From positions 3,100,001 through 3,164,000 of the forward strand of contig JAWZSP010000006.1 of assembly GCA_034401135.1 (NCBI GenBank): a DNA stretch of 64,000 bases, in the 5' to 3' direction. Origin of the DNA: Volutella citrinella (lineage: Eukaryota; Ascomycota; Sordariomycetes; Hypocreales; Nectriaceae). Positions 1-10,061 of the stretch are shown one piece after another. The notes below the pieces were generated by a model that did not search any database, had not been told where the DNA came from, and worked only from the letters and a program-made list of their open reading frames with translations. Both the position numbers and the translations under genes were made by a program. Numbering within the stretch: position 1 is the stretch's first letter; every line of letters begins with the position of its first letter.

Positions 1-98
1 TCCATCCAAAAAAAAAAAGAAAGGGCCAAGGCAACCCGGCCACTCTCTTCTTTTTGAAGAGCCAGCCGACACTTCATTGAGTGCGATTTGGGCCCCCC

Positions 99-2382
99 TC
101 AGCCTTTCTTTTCGGGTTCCTCAGGTTTAGACGACGATATATCAGTGCTGACATGTTCTGTTACAACGTTGCTCTCATCCAGGTCATGGCTTATTGAGGA
201 TTGGTCTTTGCTTTCTTTCGGAATGTCACCGCTGAGTGACGTGCCAAGCTTTTCCGTAAAACGGCTGGTTCTTTCGGTAGAGACGGTTGTATTCGAAGGA
301 TCCCCGGCATCTTCGGTGACGGGTTCAACTGTTGGTGGGTTCGTCAGAGAGGCTCGATTACTGCCGTCGTGGTTGGATGTAGCTGAAGGATGGATTCCAT
401 TTGAGTCCAGCGCCACACTTGCGCGTAGCGAAGGGTTATGTGGCCAGCCCCTTGGCATGTTGGAAAGGCGACGCTGGTGCCCTCGTTGTTCGTCCCTCGC
501 TGTGCTCAAGACAGCTGGCTGAGGTGGCGAGCCTTGGAGCACTCCGCTAGCCCCAGAGCTATAATCACTCGTCAGGTTGGCTGCTTTGGCGCCCGGGCTC
601 TTCTCATTCCACTCTTCCTCGGATTTCTTTCGACGTAGTATCGCTGTGGCGCCACCTCCTGCTGCGAGCGCCGTGGTTGCTGCAGCTGCTCCGACGACAA
701 AGTCATGAATCTGGCGAGGCCCGCTCTTGTCGGATGTCTCATCCAAGCACACCCAAATCAATCCAGTAACAAACAAGGCCAGAAGGGCCAAGGTGGCAAA
801 GGCCGCTCCTACTCTATCGCCCGTGGTCATCTTGTTCGGGAACCAGTTCGGCTCGCTGCGTCCGATATCGTTGCCGCCGGCTCCTGGGTCGCTCCGGCTG
901 GTGCCTCCAGTATCCATCGTTTTTGGTGCTTTTCGTTCTTTAACCATCGTAGACAGGGTCACCTCCATGGCAGCCATCTGCTGGCCAACGCCTGTGGATC
1001 CGTCGTACTTATCCTGGTTCCATTTGAGGCCACACATCCGCTTGTTCGTGCCGCCAACGCACTGCTTCGCTGCAGCCACGGCGGATGCCTCCAGGTAGGG
1101 CATGATGACCTTGTAGGTATGGGGCGCCCATTGTGTCGTTGCCGCTAACCATCGGCTGAGGTATGCCTTGAAGGACTGCTGATCGATGTTGCACCTATCC
1201 ACGGGCTCGCAGGCAACTTCGGTCATGATGTTATTTTCGGGGCCGGTGAAGAAAACCTTGGCGCCTTCAACCAGCTTATCAAGTCGATCTTTCCAAACCT
1301 GGCTTTCTGTGTAGTTGTACATGGCTGCGGCGCCAAGGAGGAAGCCACCGGCGTTGTAGGAAAATTGGTACTTGGTAATCTTGGTACAGTTGTCGTCGAC
1401 GTGGGCGCCATCGTAGACGTAGTAATTGTCGTGGTTGATGAAATCGATGTTCCACATCCAATCCCAAGTCTTGTCAGCCCAGTCAGCGTAGCTTTGGTTC
1501 CCCGTGAATAAGGCAAGCCGGGCGCCAAGAGCAAAGAAACAGGCCTGAGAGATGGAGTTCTTGTAGTTGAAGCCCTTGTTCCACGTGAAAATTTGCCATC
1601 GCAGGCCGCCGTTGCAATCCGGGTCCCATCTCGCCGCCTGTGTGTTGAAGACTGCTTGCGCAAGGCCGAGCCACGATGGTTCATTCGGTGCCGGGTGAGG
1701 AAAGTTGTATTCGGCAGCAGACATGACTGCAAGTCCCCAGAAGCCTTGATCGTCATTGCCTTCAATCTGTTAGCCTCGCTCGGGGCCGGGTGTGGACACC
1801 AAATTTGCAACGAACCTTCAGTCAAGGTCTGATTTTTGGGCATGTAGTCGTCGTAATCACCAACCTGAAACAGCAGGGCCTGTTTTGTGAGATCAACATA
1901 GTCGCCGTCGCCTGTGTAGTACCAATATTCTGCCAAACTATTAGCCTGGGGCAGCAGACGGTTCGGGAATAAGCATAACTTACCAACTAGGGCGCCCATC
2001 ATGGCGCCAGCTTCCCACCCTACTCATTGTCAGCATACCAGAGGAGTGAGGCAACGGACAACAGAGCTGTTGCCAGGTGCTAGCGGCATGGCGTACAGTA
2101 ATATGGATTGGGGAGTAGACCGGGTGTGCCGCCCGGCTTGTTGCCGCTATAGAACGAGAGCATGTCGTCGGCCATGTTCTTGGCAATCGACTTTATCGAA
2201 TCTGGACGGATGGGGGTCAGTAAGCTGACGATTGACAAGTGACGGATAGAGCTGCTCGGAAAATAATTACCCGTAGAGTTAGTGTCGAGATCGTAGGCCA
2301 TGGCGCAGCCGTTGATAGCGAGAAGCGCGGCGACCAGCCGGCCGAGCCCGGCTCTGAGCATGGGTTCCCGCATCAGGTACAT
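99..2382 (-). CDS. GH76 mannan endo-1,6-alpha-mannosidase-like wall protein (DCW1/DFG5 family), membrane-anchored
   Basis: Likely cell-surface GH76 enzyme that acts on alpha-1,6-mannan of glycoprotein or GPI glycans when these are cross-linked into the wall (family knowledge). I read five exons on the minus strand: 2382-2271, 2201-2097, 2019-1984, 1929-1816 and 1759-99, giving 675 residues. Family signatures follow in order: a hydrophobic signal segment, DSIKSIAKNMADDMLSFY, PYYWWEAGAMMG, YWYYTGDGDY, then the catalytic Asp pair in GNDDQGFWG. After the catalytic domain comes a strong transmembrane segment (AFATLALLALFVTGLIW), a second Ala/Gly-rich hydrophobic stretch, RRKK, and a Ser/Thr/Pro-rich tail. 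Yeast Dcw1/Dfg5 end in a GPI signal; this protein instead looks like a type I membrane protein with a cytosolic tail. ATGs at 2382, 2373 and 2361 are all possible starts; the one at 2361 gives the tidiest signal peptide. DCW1 versus DFG5 orthology cannot be decided by eye. Confidence 0.88.
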
Positions 2383-5300
2383 GGCGGAGTGGGAAGTACC
2401 AGCGTGAGACGTGCTCACCAGCTAGCAACTCGATTGGAGCAACATGGGATAACAATTACATCAACAAGTGTTGAAACCAAACAGCACAGAGGATGAAGCG
2501 AGAGAGAAAAAGAGAAGAGAGTGTCTGAGCAATGATGACCGCAAGAGGGGGGCGGGCGAGTCGGGGATCTTGGCTTGGGGGCTTTTGTTTGAATGCAGGC
2601 TGGAAAAGCTGGGGCTCAAGCCGGGGCTTCGTCGGCAGCCAACTGGACGGCACCAAGGTTCCAAGGTTCTTTTTTTCTTTTCTGGGCGCAGCGGGAGAGA
2701 CGGGAGAGTTGACAAAGGAACACGACTGCGGGGATCCTTGGTCTAAAAGTCTAAGGGTGTGCCTGCCCTGGCAGTTTGTGTGGTTCGTACTCCAGTTGTC
2801 CGTAAACGCAGGCAAGCGGCGCCCACTAATTAGGTTGATCACGACGTGAAGCTGGCGGCGCGATATATGGGCCCCCAAGTCCAGCCGAAGGTTACCTGCC
2901 ACCTTGCACGGGGCACTCCACCGGGGCCGTCAATGGGGCCGTCACCAGGGCCGTTTTACGAGGTCGGCCACCCGTTCACAACGTCATCTCGGGTGGGAGC
3001 GAGCCGGATCAAGCCTGTGACAGGGCCCCAGGTGTCTCTGGCCCTCGCAGCATTGTTGTCCAGCCGATTCCTCTCTGGACGTTGCAAACACTTGCCTCCC
3101 AGTCTCGGACATTGATTGTTGCTCGGCATCAGTTTGCTTCAGCAGCAGCAGAAGCAAGCGCTGAGGCCCGCCCTGCATCTCACGTCTGCAAGCCCGCAAG
3201 TAGGTACACACCTTACCGCAGGACCTTGCACGCACGTAGTAATACTGCTGTGCGTGCGGTAGGAGGTCCGCACTCCGTCGGGGCATCCGCAAACGACCTG
3301 GGATGCGCTAGCAATGCTCTCGTAATGTGTAGATCACGCCAGGCTAAGCCCGTCTCTGCTGCTGGCACCAGGCCGCTTCAGGCTCTCTCCATCAGCAAAC
3401 ACGAGGAACTCTGCGCTAGAGCTCCCCTCTCCGGCCTTCGCATGGTTGGATTGGCTTCTGTCGGGCAAGGATGGCATGGGCTGGCCGCATGCGCTGTACA
3501 TGCTCTGCATCAATGGCCCAGGCTTGCTTGTCCACGTCGGAGCCTCTCCCACACAGACTGCCAGCGTTCTCGGGCTGAGCGACCGAGGCTGCCAAGATGG
3601 AGGGGAACCGTCGCTCCAGGCCGGCGATTGGTGCAACGTAGAGCACCACCACGCATGTATCGACCTTGATCCATGACGACCGGCTTTGCTTATGCATTGC
3701 CGCATTCCGAAAAAAAACTCCACAGGTTCCGGGATCCAACACGCTCGTCAACATCATGGCTTAGGGGGAGGGGCCTAGGGAGATGAAGATAATCTTTGCT
3801 CATGGCCTCTCATTGACAGGGCTCGGTAGGTAGCCATTCGCAACTCCGGCACCGTCGACAACAGACAGCAGGGTTGCTCGGTGAGCCCAGGGCACTCCCC
3901 CTGTAGCACCCCCTCATTTGCAGGCCGCAAACGCCAAAAAAATGACGAAAGCCCTGCCTGTTGTACGAGAACAGTCGCAGTCATGGGATGGAGACACCAC
4001 ATCCGACTGGGCTACTACAGAGCGGGGAGCTTGGGTGAGTTCCACTTCCGCTTTCAGCAGACGACCCTGAGCCTCTGAGGTGGCTGGTACATGACGCCTA
4101 AATCTCAGTAAGATGTAGGGGCTTATGCAAGCCGCCTTTTGTGCTCAGCCTGTGTGCTACCTTGGCTACGTAACAAGGTAAGGGCTCTGCATGTCTCAGC
4201 CCAACAGAGACATGAGGGTTCAGATGGAAATGTCAGCACAGGCGGAGAGATGGATGGAAGCCAAGAAGCGTACCTCTTCCACGTCCGTACTTGCCATCTG
4301 TATCCGTAGACCAATGCACAAATGAGGCTCCCGTGCAGCAACGGTATCATGGCCACCAGTGGGCACCGTAGTTGTAGCCAAGAGCTGAGCGCTGCGTCTG
4401 GGAACTTGTAAGCCTATGCAAATACAATATACCTCAATCGACGTTCTCCGACAATCACCATCAGCAGCCGACCCTCGTGCTGACAGCAGCCAGACCCGGA
4501 CAATCCCCTGCAGGCAACCAGGCGGCCATTGTAACAGGTACTGGCGCACCAGAGAAAGGGCAGTCGTCGGTTGTGATTCGATGATGACGATGTCAGCTTC
4601 CCCTTCGTGAGGCATTCGTGCCGCCACTCTCGTCGTCAATGATCCGAGGTGTTTTGGCTGGAAGCTCGAGGAACGATTCTTTGCGACTTGGCTTCGGGTT
4701 TCATGCCATGGATACCTTGTACGCTGCTGTTAATTTTTCATATGTTTTGCACCAGATTGCATGCTACACCCATCATTTTCTTGGCGGCCCAATCTTACGA
4801 GATAGATGCCAAGAAAAAGGAAAGCATTGAATAAGAGATGGATTGACTGGGTTACTGCGAAAAGGACGAACGAGCCATAGCGCACAGCCACAGCTCAAAG
4901 CCACAAGCTGACTGGTGGCTTTCGCGGCCTCCTCACTACGTAATTACTGCGGAGCCCATAGCTCCTGTCGTCAGAAGCCCCACCAAGCTAGCTTTCCCAG
5001 GGTCGAAGGAATGGGAAGGAGGCTGGGCAACAACAATTATGATGGCGAACAGAAGAAACTGGGCGAGAAGGCCCGGGAGCTTCGTGGCGACCTATCAAGA
5101 TGGGACATTCCAAGCGGCTGGTTTGGCTACCTACCTTATCTGAGGTGCCTACTCCGAAATAATTACCTTAATGCCTACCTTGACTATTGACGGCCAGTAC
5201 GGAGTAGTCGCAGACAGAGCACGCACCGACTGCCAACCTGAAGCATGACCTGAGGCATGAGCAGCATCACTACTAGTAGCACTCGTAGAGTGGGCAATGC

Positions 5301-5932
5301 AAGTGAATACCTTGATCGATTCCACAAGAATCCTAGGAGTGAGAAGGCCACCAAGCATTCTACTGCGTCCCGTCAAACCACCCCCAGCAAGTCAGCAGGC
5401 AGCCATAAAAAGGCCTGGGGGATAGAGCGAAAATGACCGTTGCCATAGCCGCCAAAATACAATAGCCCCGGCGCCTTATTGACCCGAAAACGAGCCAGCC
5501 GCGGGCTGCGTACGCCATAGTACGTCCCAGCAGGTACCTGACCTGGTGGGCGGGTGGCCTTGAGCATGCGCCCCAAGCCGCCCCCCATGGCTGGCCCCTT
5601 GCCAGTCAGTCAGTGCCCGTCTTGCCCGTCTAGTCGCCGACCACCCAGTGCCTCGTCACCCTGTGCAGCGCCTGCTAGGCTCCTCCAGTTGCCAGCCGGC
5701 CACCAGGCGGGCTGGGCAATCCCGTCCTGCTTTGTCTCGCTTGGGCCAGCGCAACATTGGCTCTCAACTTCCCACTTTCAACTCCAACCTCGCTATCCCA
5801 TCCCAGCCTCTCGTCCAACAAACCACCTCGACGCCGCGATCCAACTCTCCATCTTCTTGATCCACGATCTTTCCGTCGCGCCGGCCGAATACTCATTTTT
5901 CTCCTCCCGAACACCCATTCACCGTCGCCAAC
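2383..5932. other. Intergenic, no gene recognised
   Basis: This 3.5 kb separates the GH76 gene (leaving leftward) from the synaptobrevin gene (leaving rightward), so both promoters should lie here. The open frames inside are short, overlap on both strands and have no family signature. A perfect 10 bp palindrome CTACTAGTAG sits at 5270-5279. The last 200 bases before 5933 are pyrimidine-rich on the plus strand, as usual for a fungal promoter or leader. Confidence 0.6.
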
Positions 5933-6782
5933 ATGCCTGAGCAGGACGCCCCCTACGACCCCTACATCCCCAGCGGCCAGTCCGCTCCCGCGCAGAATGC
6001 CGCCGGCGGTGGCAACGCGCGAACACAGGCGCTACAGGCGGTAAGTTTTGTGTGATTTCCTTCGCCGATGCATCGAGTGTGGTGCGCCCGCGATGGCGGC
6101 TGTCAACAGGCGGCGGACCTGCGACCAGAACAATTGAGGGTGCATGGCAAGCTTCACCCTTGCCAGGATCCCGAATCCAGAGTAAGGGGCGCCGACAGGA
6201 CTCGCTCGCCGGCCTGGAGAGATCCATCTGGAGTGAATCGCCATTGGATGCGCATGGCTGAATGGTGACTTGCAACGTCGTCGCTGCTTGACTTGACCTG
6301 GCCTCGCAATCATTTCGGGCGGCTCGGATCTCGCCACCAGCAAGACCGCCATCAACTTGCCGTGCCTCATCTCATTTTCCCAGCCGAGACGTACAATTTG
6401 ACGCCCTGCCAACTCTACCATGTCGTAGCACGCGATACAGAAGACCATGTGCTAATGCGCCCTCCTTAGCAAATCGACGACACCGTCGGCGTTATGCGTG
6501 ACAACATCAACAAGGTGTCCCAGCGTGGCGAGCGACTCGATGCTCTCCAGGATAAGACGGACAACCTCGCCGTCTCTGCCCAGGGCTTCCGCCGCGGCGC
6601 CAACATGGTCCGCAAGAAGATGTGGTGGAAGGATATGAAGATGCGCATGTGCCTGATTGTCGGTGTCATCATTCTGCTTGTCGTCATCATTGTCCCTGCT
6701 GGTAAGTCCACGCATTTTTCTGCATTTCACTGCGTCGAGACCGAGGGCGCTAACGCTGTGGCTAGTTGTTACCACGAGGTGA
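5933..6782 (+). CDS. SNC1: Synaptobrevin/VAMP-family v-SNARE (R-SNARE)
   Basis: Vesicle R-SNARE that pairs with plasma-membrane or endosomal t-SNAREs to fuse secretory vesicles. Exons 5933-6040, 6470-6701 and 6766-6782 give 118 residues, the usual size for fungal Snc1/SynA. Visible parts: a short Pro/Ala/Gly-rich N-terminus, a SNARE motif from [20 protein letters not shown] through [14 protein letters not shown] with the zero-layer arginine at about residue 55, a basic-aromatic juxtamembrane stretch ([11 protein letters not shown]), and one C-terminal anchor (about residues 96-115) followed by only TTR. This is a tail-anchored protein. The start ATG follows a pyrimidine-rich leader. Intron 1 is 429 nt, long for this window. 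The last coding exon is just 17 nt, encoding the final VVTTR and the stop; without it the reading would run into intron sequence. Confidence 0.95.
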
Positions 6783-7343
6783 TCTGGTGCTCTACTTTGG
6801 GTAATGCGTCTTGGGTTCTGTCCCGGGACTTTGACGTCGCAAATCGCGCTACGACCACGGGGAATGGAAATTTGGGCAACCGGCCATCATCGCAACGGAT
6901 ATGTGTTTTGAGCACGGCGGAGTTTGTTCACGTAAGGGTCCGGCCGTGGAAAGCAGGCTGCTTGGCGGCTCGGCTGGGAGCTGGAGAGCCGGTGGCGCTT
7001 CGTCGGCCCTGCTTCCAGAAACGCCAAACCGGACCGCATGTATGATTGAGATTAGGCGTTCCCGATTAATTGAGATGTCTTGCTTGCGCTGGTGCCCTGG
7101 ATCTGGCCTTGATGGCCTTGATGTGGTCCCTTGTTGGTGATTTGTCGATTTTGGGGCTCCATAGTAGTATTCTGTATCTCGACGCTGAGCCAACAATCAA
7201 GTCACGATTTGACGCCCTCAGGTCCAACAGCTGCGAAGATATTGCCGCCTCTCTCCCGCCTCAGATTTATTGCGCATCGTCAAGCAGCACATGAAGCTGA
7301 ACTTGTCTGGGCTCAATGTGGGAACCAAGTGGCTTTCATATAG

Positions 7344-7365
7344 TACTACTAGAGTACTAGTAGTA
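7344..7365. repeat. Short perfect inverted repeat (9 bp arms, 4 nt loop)
   Basis: TACTACTAG, then AGTA, then CTAGTAGTA form a perfect hairpin in the intergenic region after SNC1. Related TAGTACTA or CTACTAGTAG palindromes recur in other gaps of the window. No function can be assigned. Confidence 0.7.
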
Positions 7366-8231
7366 TGGCTACCGCACGGTGTTCTGGGTTTGGCAACATC
7401 GCGTGTGTTATCTTGATGGTACTCGTATTTTGCAGCACTTGGCTGTTACCATGTCCCTGAGCAGAGGTGAGTCGTTATTAAGACGTCATCTCCCATAGCC
7501 ACGTCATCCCGGCGATGCGATACGAGTCTGTGCCGCTCAGGGTGCCAGTGAATATCTCAAACCCCAGCAGTGAATTGACCCGACAATGGACGCCAGATAC
7601 AGCCTTCTTGAGGACATGGTCAGAAATGACCCTGTACGAGTTGAAAATGCGCACTGAGATCGACAATGACAACGACCATGTAAGTTCGCTAGCCCCAGTA
7701 AATGTCTTGTAGCTGGGGGGAGGTCTTGCGTCTTGCTGCCAATCAGCACAGGCATCGAAGCCCAGGAACAAAGCTCCTAGGGGAAAACACGTGGTAAACC
7801 CTCTCTCACCAATGGCTTTGACCTCCCATGTCGATGTACATGTGCTGATAAACCCGACAGATACCGTGAGGACTCATTTCGGGAATGTCGGTGATGGTAG
7901 AATGAACTGGATTCGACAAAGCCACATGTCTACGGGTATCCCGGAAGCTTGTTCACTGCTTGCTTATCGAAGGATTATCGAATTAGCTGTCCATGGAATT
8001 ATGCACGAGTACAGTGCGGTAGCGGCGTCGAAACAGGAACAAGTTCTCGCCTTGGAATTCTGGGGCGGTATAGCCCGTCTCACTGGAATGGGGATCAGCC
8101 AGTATCTTGCGAGACCTCAGTAGGGCCGGTGGGCGGGAACAGTGAACCTTGAGAGGTCATGGCGGGGGAAGCGTCACTCCCTGGCACTTTATGGCAGCGG
8201 TCGCCATAACCTTCGAGACGAAGCTGGAGGA

Positions 8232-8237
8232 TATAAA
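8232..8237 (+). promoter_or_regulatory. TATA-like box of the P450 gene
   Basis: TATAAA lies 77 nt upstream of the P450 ATG, in the context GGATATAAAGGC. Position and sequence fit a TATA element of an inducible fungal gene. This is motif evidence only. Confidence 0.4.
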
Positions 8238-8313
8238 GGCAACTGGATGGCCCCCGCAGCGCGCTTGAGGATGTGCCGACCGGACACACAGCAAGACCAC
8301 CACGAAGAACATC

Positions 8314-10061
8314 ATGACTCTTGATTTCAGAGAAGGCGGCTACCTGCTGCTTTACTGCGGATGCGTTGCCACGATGGCCGCCTCGATGCTCGGTCATCTG
8401 ACGCCGCTGATGAATTTCACATTTGGGTCTGATGTCATGACACCTCCTCTTTGGGTTGCTGCTTTGGCCACTCCGCTCATGCTCTACTCGTACGCCGAAT
8501 TCCAGTGGCTTTACAGGATGCGTATCAATGGCGGATATCCTGGGATCGTTTACCCCCATCGCGATCCAATACTGGGCCTCGATTGGGTCAAGGACATGGC
8601 CAAGGCCATCAAGGACCACAGCATGCTCAACGCGTGGAAACAGGCTTACGATGCGGTCGGTGACACTTTTTGGGTGCGCAGCCTCGGCTCTTGGGTTCTC
8701 ATGACGAGAGATCCCGAGAATGTCAAGGCCTTCCTGGGGACTGACTTCAAGAAATGGCATGCCGCTGGCATCGGAGCTGAGATGTTGAAGCTGACCCTAG
8801 GCCAATATAACATCTTGACGCTCAACGGAGATGCTTGGCATGAAGCTAGAGCCATGATACGGCCAGCCTTTATCCGAAACCAGATCGCGGACCTCGAGTG
8901 TACCGATCACCACATGGAGAAGTTCCTGAGTTACATTCCCCGAGACGGCACAGCATTCGACCTTCAAGACCTTATATACAAGTTCACAATGGACATCTCA
9001 ACAGACTTCATGTGAGCTTATCCTCTGATTGAGGGGATGGAAGGGAACACTCATCGACATATCCAGGTTTGGTCACTCGACCAACATTCTCGATAAGCCG
9101 TCCCCAGATGCACTCAAATTCATCCACAGCATGGACGAGGCATTCGCCATATCATCTCGCAAAGCTCGCCTTGGCTGGGTGTTCAAGTGGCTGCCCAGCA
9201 GAGACTTGGACCGCGCTGTGAAAGTTTGCAGAGAGTTCGTGTACCGCTATCTTGATGAAGCATCTGCTGGGGACAAGGCTCCTGAACGGCCTTATGTCTT
9301 CATGAATGAAATACTCGCCTCGGGAGCTTCGCGTGAGTACGTGTGTGATCAGTTAAGAACGCTGATCCTCGCTGGGCGTGACACAAGCGCCAGCACGTTG
9401 AGTTCGCTCTTCTTCCAACTGGCCCGGCGCCCAGATGTGGTTGGGAAGATTAGGGAAGAAGTCTCGGAACTGGACGGGCGCCGGCCCAGTTGGGAGGAGC
9501 TTAAAAACCTCAAATATCTGAACATGGTTCTGAAGGAGGGCAAGTACGAGAGACTTCGTTCCAATTACTGAGTCGCTGATGGGTGGCTAGGACTGCGTTT
9601 ATGGGCACCAGTGCCGTCCGGTACTCGGATGGCGAGCGTCGACACCACGCTGCCTCGCGGAGGAGGCCCAGATGGAATGTCGCCACTGTTTGTGCCCAAG
9701 GGCACCCTCTGCCGTTGGTCTTCATACTTGATGCACCGCCGCAAGGAGACGTACGGAGAAGATGCGGACGAGTTCCGCCCTGAGCGGTGGGAAACCATTC
9801 GACCCACGTGAGTGAGAATCCATGACATGTACCACGCATGTTCTGACCAAGGGTAGATGGGAGTATCTCCCTTTCAACGGTGGCCCACGGATCTGCCTAG
9901 GACAGCAATTTGCGCTGACCCAGATGCTGTACTTGCTGACGAGAGTATTCCAGGAGTTCGGAGAAATGGAGGCCAATGATGAAAATGAGCCCATGATCTT
10001 TCAGCTCACTTCGACCATGAAGCTCTTGAATGGATGCTGGGTCAGGTTCAAGGTGGATTGA
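8314..10061 (+). CDS. Cytochrome P450, CYP52 clan (alkane/fatty-acid omega-hydroxylase type)
   Basis: Probable ER-bound monooxygenase. CYP52-clan enzymes hydroxylate the terminal carbon of n-alkanes and fatty acids, the first step of omega-oxidation; the substrate here is inferred from family only. Exons 8314-9011, 9067-9539, 9591-9807 and 9857-10061 give 530 residues, normal for the family. Visible: two hydrophobic N-terminal segments for membrane anchoring, [15 protein letters not shown] (helix C region), the I-helix AGRDTSAS, ExxR as E390-G-L-R393, DEFRPERW, and heme loop [14 protein letters not shown] with Cys476. All catalytic motifs are intact. Intron 2 (9540-9590) uses a GC-AG pair (donor GGCAAGT). 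Only this intron restores the ExxR helix; without it the frame stops at 9571. It could belong to another CYP52-clan family such as CYP539 or CYP584. Confidence 0.93.

Larger units (their letters stand above)
6783..8313. other. Intergenic; 3' flank of SNC1 and promoter of the P450
   Basis: No gene recognised. The interval holds the SNC1 3' region, a 9 bp-arm hairpin at 7344-7365, and the P450 promoter with a TATA-like box at 8232-8237. Open frames are short and lack domain signatures. Confidence 0.6.

Noticed and set aside
8095..8760. 221-codon minus-strand frame over the P450 5' end
   Set aside because: Antisense to the P450 N-terminal exon with no family features.
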